Made by a program: the position numbers and the translations under genes
Part shown: positions 21,501 through 32,311 of the stretch, piece by piece
Position numbering within the stretch: the stretch's first letter is position 1
Layout: every line of letters starts with the position of its first letter
The notes under the pieces: model-generated
The model's input: the letters and a program-made list of their open reading frames with translations, nothing else
Databases searched by the model: none
What the model was told of the DNA's origin: nothing
Assembly (NCBI GenBank): GCA_022059125.1
Contig: JAEUWY010000002.1
Span: forward strand, 1,302,001-1,366,000
Reading direction: 5' to 3'
Source: Corynespora cassiicola
Lineage: Eukaryota; Ascomycota; Dothideomycetes; Pleosporales; Corynesporascaceae
DNA length: 64,000 bases

Positions 21501-23182
21501 ACACGAGTCTTCGACCTCGCCTCAGAAGAGCCCGGGACGACCCAAGGGTGAGGATCTTCATGCACCCCCGTCAGATACACGACCCCATACCCCAGAACGA
21601 TATCACATCGAGGAAGAGCCACGGACTAGGGGTTTCGTCCCTCGAAGCCTCGCCAAACCCCCAGAGCTCCCGCTGAAGAGCAAGTTCTTTGAGTGGTCTG
21701 TCGAATACTTCCGAGAGCCTCAAATGAAGCCCACAGAAGCGGACGAGCCTGGCAGTATGGACTACAACGGCCGACTCTGGCGACGCAACCGCAATGATAA
21801 GATCATTGCAGATACTCAGCCATTGAAAGATGTGGCCATCGCGAACCGGTGGGATGTGCCTAGGGGCTACTTTGACAATCTAAGTCAGCCTCTGAAGATG
21901 TGCTTCCATCAGTTCGAGGATCATCTTGTCGTCACGGACAACCGCGACACAGTCAACATCATCGATTATGCTCGATCTGCCACGAGAATCAATTGCTTTT
22001 CGAATGGTAACCCTACAAATTCGAGGATCACCGATGTCCGGTTCATCAATGAAGACGATCAAGCCTTGCTCATGACGGGATCCTCAGATGGCGTAATCAA
22101 GATTTTCCGCAACTATGACACGAAGGGAAAGACGGAGCTGGTGACGGCCTTCCGCGCTCTGACTGACCTGGTACCGAGCAACAGGAACGCCGGGTTGGTC
22201 TTTGACTGGCAGCAAGGTAGAGGCTTGATGCTGGTTGCTGGAGATATGAGGGTCATCCGTGTCTGGAACGCGGGCACGGAGATCTGCACTAGCGTAAGAA
22301 ACAACAAGTCGAATGCGTGAACGACCACTGACGACATGAATAGGATATTCCTGCGAGATCCGGCTCATGCATTACGTCCTTGACTTCTGATCAGGTCGAA
22401 GGTGATGTCTTCATTGCAGGGTTCGGTGACGGAGCGATACGAGTTTATGACCAGCGCCAGAAACCCGCTCAGGCTATGGTGAAAGTATGGAAAGAGCACA
22501 AACAATGGGTTACCAACGTACACCTTCAACGAGGCGGCCAACGCGAGCTTGTAAGCGGCTGCAGGAGCGGCGAGGTCAAATTGTGGGATATCCGAATGGA
22601 CAAGAGCGTAAAGACTATCCAGGCAACAACAGACACGCTTCGCACTCTCAGTGTGCATGAGCATGCTCCGGTCTTTGCAGTGTGAGTTAACCCAGTCCGA
22701 TCTGCTTCGATGATGCTTATTCTGCTTAGTGGAACCCAACGCCACCGAGTCAAGATTTACAACCTCAACGACGGCCAGCCAGTCTCTCACTTCGAGCCTT
22801 ATTCGGGCTTCCTTCGCGATCGTTCTGCACCCATTGCTGCGACTGCGTTCCATCCTCATCGGCTTACTATAGCTGCTGCCGCATTACACGATAACCATGT
22901 GAACTTGTTTGCTTGTCACGACAAGCAGCCAGCGGCCAGCAAGACGGTCAAGGTTTGGGATGGTAACGCTTCTGTTAATCGTTCCACAACTTTCACGTGA
23001 TTACTAACATAAATGTGTCCGCAGGTGGCATACCCAGACTGTGGAGGAAACAGACGAAGTTTTCCGAGCCCTTCAAGCCTACAGTGGATGCCGATCACCT
23101 GCAAGACACATCTAGCTCGTCGGATAGCGATGGATGGGATTTAATCGATCCAGACTTTGCTGAGATTGTTTTCCGGCATTAG
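18557..23182 (+). CDS. KOG1: TORC1 subunit Kog1/Raptor/Mip1
   Basis: Five exons, 18557-18982, 19036-22293, 22344-22681, 22730-22962 and 23025-23182, give 1,470 residues; introns are 53, 50, 48 and 62 nt and two contain TACTAAC. The caspase-like Raptor N-terminal domain (residues about 150-320) shows HYNGHGVP and YDCSDAG at the positions of the pseudo-catalytic His and Cys. HEAT-type helices follow (about 400-830), then a linker rich in Ser, Pro and Thr, and WD40 repeats (about 1010-1400). Kog1 presents substrates to the TOR kinase and controls growth in response to nutrients. The fifth exon adds an acidic, Ser-rich tail (DTSSSSDSDGWDLIDPD) beyond the WD40 propeller. The first 100 residues are low complexity. 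Confidence 0.95.
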
Positions 23183-23852
23183 CTGATCGATTTCTAGCTT
23201 TGGAGTCATGAATTCCCTTTTGTTTTAGGCATAGCGGCACGGGCATTCTTGGCATTGGGCTGGGATACGGAGTCATCTGGGATGGATTATGATAGGAATA
23301 GGGAGTTTAGTTTAGGAAGGTCTCCCCGACTCTGTGAATTGAGACTAAGCAGGAGGGGACTTTGATACCATTCGCGGCCGCCCTGCTACCCAGTGGATAT
23401 TTCTAGCAACAGCTGTGATGCAACAGCTGCTTTTAATACATTTATTTCGGATTGACTTGGCGTCCTGGAAGAGCGCAGGTGCACTATTGGGACAAGGGAC
23501 TTAACGTCTCCTCATAGACCGCGAAATCTGACCGCCAGGATGATCAAGTCTGTCCATCGGCTCATTCCAGGTTAAAATCTCCCAAATGGTCTCGTAAGGC
23601 TGCTTGAGCAGTGTGGCGCTGGGCTGGTGACGCACGAGTGGCTTTGCGGCTCTGATGATTCACAAGTTTGCAGCCCCACTACCCCACCATAATAATTCAG
23701 TCTACCTCCAGCGAACTCGACTCACTGAAACAACACGCTCACACGCGCCATTGCGACACCCAATTGTACGTCATCATTCTCTATCTACCTGCAGTTACGT
23801 ATTGCAGCACTCTAACCTTACCAGACCAAGTAATATCGCAGACCACCCCGCC
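23183..23852. other. Intergenic region between KOG1 and the AspRS gene
   Basis: About 670 bases: 3' flank of KOG1 then the promoter and 5' UTR of the AspRS gene. Pyrimidine-rich stretches precede the AspRS start. No gene seen. Confidence 0.5.
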
Positions 23853-25930
23853 ATGTCTGAAGAAGCGCCTGCCGCACCAGCTCCCTCGGGCTCAGGTGAC
23901 GCCCCCGAGCAGCCCTCCAAGAACGCCTTGAAGAAGCTTGAAAAGGAGAAGGCGAAGGTAGAGACTCCCTTCATCTCCACACCGGCGCATCATTTGACTC
24001 ACCATTCCCAGGCTGCCAAGAAGGAAGCTGCCAAAGCCCGTGAGCTCGCCGAACGCCAAAAGAAGGAAGCTGCCGACGCGGCCGACGTATCCGCCGACTC
24101 GTACGGCGAGCTCCCTCTCTGTGGCTCCAAGGACTTCAAGCCCACAGGCACCGAGCGCGTCAGCCTTACCAACATCGCCGACTACGAGGACAAGGAGATT
24201 ACGTTCCGCAGCTGGGTCGAGAATGCGCGCGTGCAGTCGGCCAAGCTGGCTTTCTTGAACCTAAGGCAGGGACTCGAAAGCGTTCAGGCTGTCGTTGCTG
24301 CGAGTGAAAAGTTGAGCAAGCAGATGGTGAAGTTCTCTGGAAGTGTGAGCACGGAGAGCACGCTCGCTGTCACTGGCCTTGTCAAGCGCGTTAAGGAGCC
24401 TATCAAATCTGCTACAATCAAGGGTGACGAAATATCTTGTAGAAGAATCCGGACAAGAAGACTGACTTCCGTTTAGATTTCGAGATTCATATCACCAAGC
24501 TCTTCGTCGAAGCCAAGGCTGAGGTTCTGCCTCTACAGTATGTATCGAGCCTCCACTGCCTAGAAGATCCGATAACTGAACTCGATAGGGTGGAGGATGC
24601 TGAACGTCCTATCCCCAGCGAGGGGCAAGAAGGTGAAGCTCAAGAAGGCGATGACGCGAGGCCTCTTGTTGGATTGTCAACGAGATTGAACAACCGCACA
24701 CTCGATCTCCGCGCAAAGATCAACCAATCGATATTCACAATCAAGAGCGGGTATGTTATTAAGGCTATTAGCCGTTTTATGGAAACACAATCTAACTTCT
24801 GAACAGGGTTTGCGCCCTTTTCGTTGAGTTCCTTTCCCAGAAGGGCTTCATCCAGGTCCAGACACCCAAGATTCTCGGTGCTGCTTGTAAGCGTACTTTG
24901 CTTATTCATGTGCGACTCCGCTGACGATAATTTAGCTGAGGGCGGTGCCAATGTATTCGAGTTGAAATATTTTGACAGGCCCGCATACTTGGCTCAGTCG
25001 CCACAGTTCTACAAGCAGATGCTTATCGCGTCGAGGTAAGGTGCTGGTGCGCGAATGTAGTAGGAAGCCCCTCACTGATGTTCCCCCAGATTTCAGAAGG
25101 TCATGGAAATTGGCCCTGTCTTCCGTGCCGAGAACAGCAACACTGCCCGTCATTTGACCGAGTTCACTGGTCTCGATATGGAGATGGAATTCCAGGAGAA
25201 CTACCACGAGGTCATGGGCGTGTTGGAGGACCTCATGCTCTTCATCTTCAAGGAGTTGAACTCGCGGTACAAGAAGGAGACCGAATTTGTTCGCAGCACC
25301 TACCACGTCCCCGACTTCAAGCTCCCAGAGTCTGGAAAGGTTCCTAGGATACCTTTTCCCGAGGGTATCAAGATGCTTCGCGAGGCTGGCGAGGATGTTA
25401 ATGACCTCGACGACTTGAGGTATGTTTTGTATTGAGCTCTTTCTAGGAAGTGCTAATTCAGGATAGCACCCCCCAGGAGAAGCACCTGGGTCGCCTCGTC
25501 CTTGAGAAATATGGTTCTGACTTCTATACGCTCGACCAATTCCCGCTCGCCGTTCGCCCCGCCTACACTATGCCCTCACCCACGAACCCCCAGCTCTCCA
25601 ACTCCTATGGTAAACATCTTCTCATCGAGACTTGATAATGAATGGAGCTAACGATGTCCAGATATGTTCATGCGTGGCCAAGAAATCTGCTCGGGTGCGC
25701 AGCGTATCCACAGCTCCGAGCTGCTCGCCGAACAGATGCGCAAGCATGACCCCCCAATCGACCCCACAGCGAAGGGAACCAAGGACTACGTCGACTGCTT
25801 CAAGTATGGATGCCCGCCTCATGCCGGTGGCGGCTTTGGTCTCGAGCGCATTGTCCAATTCTGGCTGGGCCTGCCGAATATCCGCATGACGAGTTTGTTC
25901 CCGCGTGACCCCCAGAGGGTGGAGCCTTAG
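23853..25930 (+). CDS. DPS1: Cytosolic aspartyl-tRNA synthetase
   Basis: Nine exons, 23853-23957, 24012-24423, 24477-24537, 24589-24750, 24807-24886, 24936-25035, 25090-25419, 25467-25609 and 25662-25930, give 553 residues; introns are 47-56 nt. The enzyme charges tRNA-Asp in the cytosol. A Lys/Ala-rich N-terminal extension is followed by the OB-fold anticodon-binding domain (about 85-200) and the class II catalytic domain. Motif 2 is seen as [15 protein letters not shown] and motif 3 as [11 protein letters not shown] near the C-terminus. The first intron is 54 nt with no stop in frame, so a retained transcript would still be read through. Some fungi localise or regulate this enzyme through the Lys-rich extension; that is not shown here. 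Confidence 0.95.
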
Positions 25931-26786
25931 AGGGTTTATGGTAGGGTGGATTGGATTGGATTCTAACGAGCGTAACATGGCGGAAGATAGGACTAGAGAC
26001 ACTGAAAGTAAAATTCACATATGAAGAATGAATAACATGGATCTGAATCACTGTGCCACACGGTTATGATGTGTGCTCTGTTCGCGAGGATAAATGAAAC
26101 CGTCTTTCTCTGCTTCAGTAAGCTCATTCCAGGCCTTGCTGCAGAGCTTGATCACAGCCCTCACTTGGCCACACATGTCAGACAAGATACACCTTGTCCC
26201 ATCCGATTCATGCGCGTAAGTCAGCGGATCTGATTTCTTGATCTCTTTGTGTATTCTATCCCTCTACAGTTGGGCGTTATGTCAAAAGGTAAGGAGCGGG
26301 AGCAACATTTGGACGACGATGGAATTGCGGGCACATTGAGGGAATAGTTCCAGCAAGCGAGTACCAGAAGAAAATGGGGTATGGTGGTATCATATTGTTG
26401 TGTTTTACGGTGCCCATATTCTAGGGACTGGTCTGGACTCGATGTGGGAGGTAGCGACATCCAGGCTCAAAACCGTGGGAGCTGGCATTTTTGCATCGAA
26501 GGGCTTGTTCCAAAGGCCTCCACCGCAATTGCCGCTCGAAATACTTCACTCCCAGCATGCTGCTGCTGATATCCAGGGGCGAAGCTGGTGATCTCGAGGC
26601 AAGCTAGTTCGCTGACAAGAATCCGATGCTGACAGTTCTTCCAGCATGCTGCCGAAGCGCTCCTGCATGTTACCTTGGAGTACCACAGAATTATTGCCAC
26701 GGCGCAGCTTCTCGAGACATTCGGTGAGAGTCATCTCGACCTGGAGGGAGGACCAGGCGGCTTCCAAAACTCTAAGCCTCTGTGCC
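25931..26786. other. Convergent 3' region between AspRS and RRP40
   Basis: About 860 bases between two convergent genes. Short open frames exist on both strands but none has recognisable content. Confidence 0.5.
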
Positions 26787-27633
26787 TCAAAGGCGCTTCA
26801 AGACCTTCTCAACCAGCTTCTTTTGCCCCGCCTCGCCTAGGGCTTGTTCATCCACCTCCTGCACCGCCCTCCCAATCGCAAGCGTATTCTTCACACTGCC
26901 TCCATCCACCCACACCACGCCATTCCTCCCAACCGAAACCTCAAACCCCACCTTCTCCCCAAAAAGCTCCAGAACAGCGACCCCGCCCTTCTTCCGCCCG
27001 GCGAGCAGCCTCCTCGCCATCCCCAAGCTGACCTTGAACACCATGCCTCCCTTGAGCGGGCCGAGGCCCTCGCTCTTACCCGTCGATGGGTCCACACATG
27101 TGAGCTCGGGCGCCGAATCGCGGCCTGCGCTCAGGACCCGAGCGTAGACGAGGGAGCTGGGGGCGAGCTGGGGGCGCGTTTTGCGCGTTGCGCCTTCGAA
27201 GGCGAGGTGCCCGAGGGCGGCGGCGGGGGTGTTGGGGGTGAGGAAGCAGTTGAAAGATTCGCCGACGGAGTTGTTGACGGTGGCGATTACGAGGTCGCCG
27301 GGTGTGGGGAGGTACTGGGGGAGTTTTTGTTAGAAAATATCCTGAAAGAAGGTTGAGTGAGGTACGGGTGAAGGGAAAATGTGAATGCGAAGGGCAAAGT
27401 ATGGGTGAGAAGATGTTGAGTTGACTCACTCTCCCGCTGTTGAATTCTATCCAGGCAGCATTCTTCTTGTTGTCGGTCATCAAGGCGCCCGCGATAGTCG
27501 TCGTGATAGTTTCTGGTGGGATGTGTCGGAGGCCAGGCCCCAGCGTCAGAGGCTTCTTTTTGTTCGGGCACTGTGGGAGTGCGCTGGATGCAATCTCGTC
27601 GCCCGGAAGGACGATCGTAAGGGTTGCAGCCAT
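26787..27633 (-). CDS. RRP40: Exosome complex cap subunit Rrp40 (EXOSC3)
   Basis: Two exons, complement(27430-27633, 26787-27314), give 243 residues with a 115-nt intron. It begins MAATLTIVLPGD, as fungal Rrp40 proteins do. An S1-like fold (YLPTPGDLVIATV onward, about residues 69-140) is followed by a KH domain with the GRNGVVWVDGG motif (about 205-215). Rrp40 is one of three RNA-binding cap proteins of the RNA exosome, which processes and degrades RNA in nucleus and cytoplasm. It is divergent from SSZ1 with only 279 bases between the two starts, so the promoters are probably shared or overlapping. Confidence 0.92.
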
Positions 27634-27912
27634 ATCGAGCAGGTGGGATTGGCAATTGCTGAAGCAGATATTGTTGCGGCGGGTTGAAGGTGAGGTCAAG
27701 CGCCAAGGCTGGCGCCAAGACTCTGATCGCTTTTGTCGGCGAGACGTCGATTAAATTTCTTAGTTCGATTATTTTCTGGCCCGCCAGCATCACTGCCACA
27801 TTTCCTGTCTTTCACGCCTACTGCGACCTTTTGCGCGCTTTGATACCCCGTGGTTCTTCTTCATAGACAGTTTCGGTCGGAAAAAAGCCTTTCAGGTTCA
27901 CCAGAAGCAGAA

Positions 27913-29780
27913 ATGAGTGCAGAACTCGACCCCGCCCAGCGGGTGGCCATCGGAATCTCCTTCGGAAATTCCTACAGCTCTATTGCCTTCACCACCACTG
28001 TAAGTCTGGATTATGGTAGCTTCAGGTCAAATTTGGTCTGAAAATATCTACAGGATGGCAAAGTCCAGGTTATTGCCAACGAGGACGGAGGTACGTTCAT
28101 GTCTATTCACCCCACCACGACCTACTCTGACGATACGCAGACCGCCAAATCCCCTCTATGCTCTCATATGTCGAGGGAGAGGAACTCCACGGAGGCCAGG
28201 CGAAGTCCCAGCTCGTCCGCAACGCAAAGAACACTGTCGCATACTTCCGGGACTACCTGGGCCAAGAGTAAGTTCGCACGGCAATAAGTCGAATTTTATT
28301 CTAACAGTGGCGCAGGTTCAAGTCGATAGACCCCACGCCATCCCACCAGTCTGCGCATCCCATCGAACACGAGTCGACCGTCGCTTTCAAGATCCGCGAT
28401 ACTGAGGCTGATACGGAGAACACAGTTACTGTTGGAGACATCACCACAAGGCACTTGAAGAGGTTAAGAACCTCGGCGTCGGATTACCTTGGAAAGATTG
28501 TCAACTCTGCCGTCATCACCGTCCCCACCAACTTTACCGATGCCCAGAAGGCTGCTTTGAAGAGTGCTGCCAAGGAGGCTGACATTGATGTCCTCCAGTT
28601 CATCAACGAGCCCACTGCTGCCGTTTTGGCCTACGACGCCAGGCCTGAGGCCAGCACTGCCGACAAGTACGTTGTCGTCGCAGACCTTGGTGGAACCCGC
28701 ACCGACATTTCGGTTCTCGGCTCGCGCCACGGCGTCTACACCGTCCTCGCCACTCTTCATGACTACGATGTTAGCGGTTTCAAGCTCGACCAAGTCCTCA
28801 TTGACCACTTCGCCAAGGAGTTCCTGAAGAAGAACAAGTCTGCTGCCGACCCGCGGGAAAACGATCGTTCTTTGGCCAAGCTCAAGCTCGAGTGCGAAGC
28901 TGTCAAGAAGGCTCTCTCGATCGGAACGACTGCCAACTTCTCTGTTGAGAGCTTGGTCGCCGGCATCGACTACACCGCCAGCATCAACCGCACGCGGTAC
29001 GACTTGCTCGGTAACAAGCTCTTTGCTGCCTTCACCCGTCTCGTCCTCCACGCCGTCGAGAAAGCCCAGCTTGACCCCCTTGACATCAACGAGATCATCC
29101 TTGCCGGAGGTAACTCGCACACCCCCAAGGTCGCCTCTGCCATCAGCGCCGCTTTCCCCGAGTCTACTACCGTTCTTGCGCCCTCCACCTCGGCCACCGC
29201 CATCAACCCCTCTGAACTTTCCGTCCGTGGTGCCGCTTTCCAGGCCAGCCTGATTGTCGACTACGACTCGGAAGACATTGAGCAGAGCACGCACCCCGCC
29301 TGCACCGTCACCAAGCACCTCTCGCAGGCCGTTGGTGTTCTTTGCATCTCTGGCGACGAGAGCTCCGGCATCTTCCACCCCATTATTGAGGCCGAGACTC
29401 CCCTCCCTGTCCGCCGTACTGCCATCATCGCCACCCCTAGGGAGGGTGGCGACGTGCTCATCAAGCTCGCCGAGGGCTCGCGCCACATCAAGGTCACCAA
29501 GCCCGAGCCCAAGCCTAAGAAGGAGAAGGCCGAGGATGACGAAGATGACAGCGACGACGACAGCGAAGATGAGGAGGAGGAGCTCCGCGAGAAAACGTGG
29601 AAGATTGGCACCGTTCTCACCGAGACGGCCATCCGCGGCATCAAGAAGGGCGGCAAGGTCGAGGTCCAGATCAACATCTCCGAGGACCTTAGCCTCAACA
29701 CCATCTTCCGCGAGGTCGGCGGAAAGGGCGGTGTCCGTGGTGTTGTCCCTTCCAAGGTCGCCGAGAACGGCAGCGCTTAA
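27913..29780 (+). CDS. SSZ1: Ribosome-associated Hsp70 Ssz1 (RAC subunit)
   Basis: Four exons, 27913-27999, 28054-28090, 28141-28267 and 28316-29780, give 571 residues; introns are 54, 50 and 48 nt. The Hsp70 ATPase domain is clear (IGISFGNSYSSIAF, INEPTAAVLAYDA, VADLGGTRTDISVL, ILAGGNSHTPKV). The substrate-binding region is short, as in Ssz1 of the ribosome-associated complex, which works with zuotin and Ssb at the ribosome exit tunnel on nascent chains. The DLGGTRTD motif replaces the DLGGGTFD of canonical Hsp70, which fits the poor ATPase activity known for Ssz1. A highly acidic Asp/Glu insert lies near residues 486-508. Confidence 0.93.
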
Positions 29781-30433
29781 ACTCTCAAATGGGTGTTTCA
29801 AAGTGCTACCTACGCCCATGACGCATGATTGATATGAGTTCGGATCTTGGGTTTCGTCCCTCTTCTCCCTTTCTCCCCAATAGACGGATGGCTTTTTTGG
29901 ATTGGTTCTGCCTGCTTGCTTGCGTGTCTGTCCCTGCGTCCATTTGGAGACTGTTAGTTTTCCTTGATCAAAAGGGATATGTGATGGATGGATATGGAGT
30001 GTATGTGGATGAATAGCTGGGTGCTATATTTTTATGTTATTAGACTTGGCTGTTCTGTAGGCTGGGCTGGGTGGACTAGGCTGGGCTGGGCTGCAAGAGC
30101 AAGCGAGCGAGCGAGCCGAGTGTATCTAACGGGTATCTCTGGCTTTTTCATCCTCTCTTCTTCTTCCATGCGTATCTATCCTTCCTCTCTTCCATCTTCT
30201 TAGCGACAAAGAAAAACCACGTATAGGATATCGATCGAAACCGAGGGATTTGCGCAAAAATCTCAAACCACTCCAGACGCAGGTGTTGCAGACATTTCCA
30301 ACAATGGCAGGGTATCTTTCGTCGATATTCATATACGTCTCTGTGTAAAGAAAAGCGTTGTGAGCAACTTGATCCTGCAAATAAGCAACACTGCCTTGCT
30401 ATGCCGTATCATTCCGCGTCAACATCCATACAC
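29781..30433. other. Convergent 3' region between SSZ1 and the F-box gene
   Basis: About 650 bases. A short GGCTG-type repeat lies at 30056-30095 (repeated CTGGG units). No gene is supported. Confidence 0.5.
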
Positions 30434-31942
30434 TCACTGATGCCTCAACATTCGCACCCAAGGCGCCATTGCTTTACCCTTACTCGTCTCCTTCCATTCC
30501 TCATACTTCATCCCCTCAGGCACACCGGTCAGCCCCTCATAATGCCATCGTCTGTTCTCCCAATTCTCCTTATCGAGGCTTTCGACAATGAGCATCTCGA
30601 GGGCCTCGACCTCGGCGCCCGACTCCTTGTGCTTCCAGCCCGAACTCTGCGCGATCTTAAGCCAACGCAGACGACCCAAGAAACGTTCGTCGATGAGCAT
30701 GTAGAGGTCTTCGGCAGCGAAGGCGGCAGTAGGGTCGACGTCGCGCTGACCCGAGGTAACGAGGGAGAGGTACTCAAGAGGCTTAGCTTCAGCCCAGTGG
30801 GCGGGGGAGAAGTCGTCGGGCATGCGTCCAAAGTCGTCCGAGATGTAATCTAGGGCGATGGTGAGGCGGCGACAGTGTGGGAGCCAATTGAGGATACCGT
30901 CGAAACTTCCCTGGCGGATGAGGGGTAAGTCACGCAACTCAGCCGTGGTGATGGTGTCCTTGACATTGCGGAGAAGGTCCTTGACTCCGGTGCGTGAGAG
31001 GCTGGGGCAATGGCATATACTGATGCTGGAGAGGGTTGGAGGGAACGTGTCGGGTTGGCGTGTCATGTCCCAGAGGAAAGGGCCGTGGACGGAGCCTGAG
31101 AGCGAAAGGTGCGCAAGACGCGTGGGCCATTGAATGTTGGTCGCGTTCTGGGGGTTCTCATACGTGCTGCTGCAGCGGGGCAGGTATAGGTCCGTCAACT
31201 CGGGCAGTTTTCGTATTGTCTGGTTCAGGTTCTGGTAGTTGATGCATTCGGATACGAGCGAAAGATCAAGGACACGTAACCGCGCACACTTGCTCAAGCT
31301 AGCCCAGCAGTTAATGGCGAAGCTAGCTTGTGGTGCGACGAACACCTCCAGGTTGTGCTTTGTGCGGCCAAGCAGGCGCGCAGTCGTTGATTTGGTGCTT
31401 TGGTGCACAATGTGCGAGAGATCGAGGATCTTGACCAAGCCGGCAAGAGGAGAGAACTTGATGTGCGCAATTACGGAAGGGCAAAGAGTGCGGACGAAAA
31501 GGTCGTATGCGGAGCCGGCGAGGTAGGGAGACTCGTAGAGATAAGGGATGGCGACATCGTACCATTGCCTGGCTGTGTTAGCCACCTGGATTATCCAAAG
31601 CATTCTGATCTCTCTGTCCCGTCTGCTGTTGAAGGTTGTAGCATAAGGCTCTGCCTCTTCGGTAGCTTCATGACCAAACGCACCAAACTCTTGCGATTTA
31701 TGGAATCGCCAGTCTTCATCGCCACCAAGTCTCTGCCTGAGCCCTTAGGCCCCCGTAAACCCATTTACGTACCGGTTAACCAGGCAAAACTTCGCAAGAG
31801 TAGCCTGACTGTCTTTATTTCTCGGGAAATATGCTAAGATCTCCAGAAGCAATTCGTCAGGGAGATAATTCGCATATTGAGGTTTCGCTGGTGGGGTCGC
31901 TAGGACGGGCACGACGAGCCCATTCGCGTTTGATGTGTGCAT
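30434..31942 (-). CDS. F-box protein with leucine-rich-repeat-like C-terminus
   Basis: Two exons, complement(31773-31942, 30434-31568), give 434 residues. The ATG at 31942 is the first in frame; the open frame extends further 5' without one. The F-box is at about residues 25-65 (YLPDELLLEILAYF, then FCLVNRQWYDVAIPYLYE) and is interrupted by a 204-nt intron, longer than most here. The rest has LRR-like spaced Leu and paired short strands (LRVLDLSLVSEC, LTDLYLPRCSS, LAHLSLSG, LSSISICHCPSLS). F-box proteins link substrates to Skp1-Cul1 ubiquitin ligases. The substrate is unknown; many fungi have dozens of such genes. Confidence 0.8.
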
Positions 31943-32311
31943 TGCCTTCGCTTCGCCTCGCTTCGCGGATGTCTGTATCAACTGCTTGTTGGAGGGAATG
32001 TCGCTGTGGCGAGGTGTCGTAGAAAACCGACGCGGATGTTCACGACGTTCGAGAATCGCCAACTGCAGGTCGAGTGACGCATGTCCGATAGGACGTCCCG
32101 CTTCCACATGTGCTTGGCGCGCTAGCACTATCTCCGGCTATGGCCGAGCGGCTTCATCTCGGAGGATTGACCAAAGCTTAACTTGTCGAAAATACACAAC
32201 GAGTTTACTGCAATAGACCCGCAAAAGAGTACTTTAGGAGTTTTTAAGTACAGTATATGGCTATTATACTCTATGTACGAGTGAAAATATTGACAAAATG
32301 CATTCCAAAGC
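31943..32311. other. Intergenic region between the F-box gene and the P450
   Basis: About 370 bases. A tRNA-like D-arm fragment occurs near 32138-32150 but no full tRNA can be folded. No gene seen. Confidence 0.45.

Noticed and set aside
28464..29819. Long minus-strand frame of 451 codons
   Set aside because: Antisense shadow of SSZ1, caused by high GC at third codon positions; no family content.
32130..32165. tRNA-like segment TGGCCGAGCGGC
   Set aside because: It resembles a Leu/Ser tRNA D-arm, but no anticodon stem, T-arm or acceptor partner follows.
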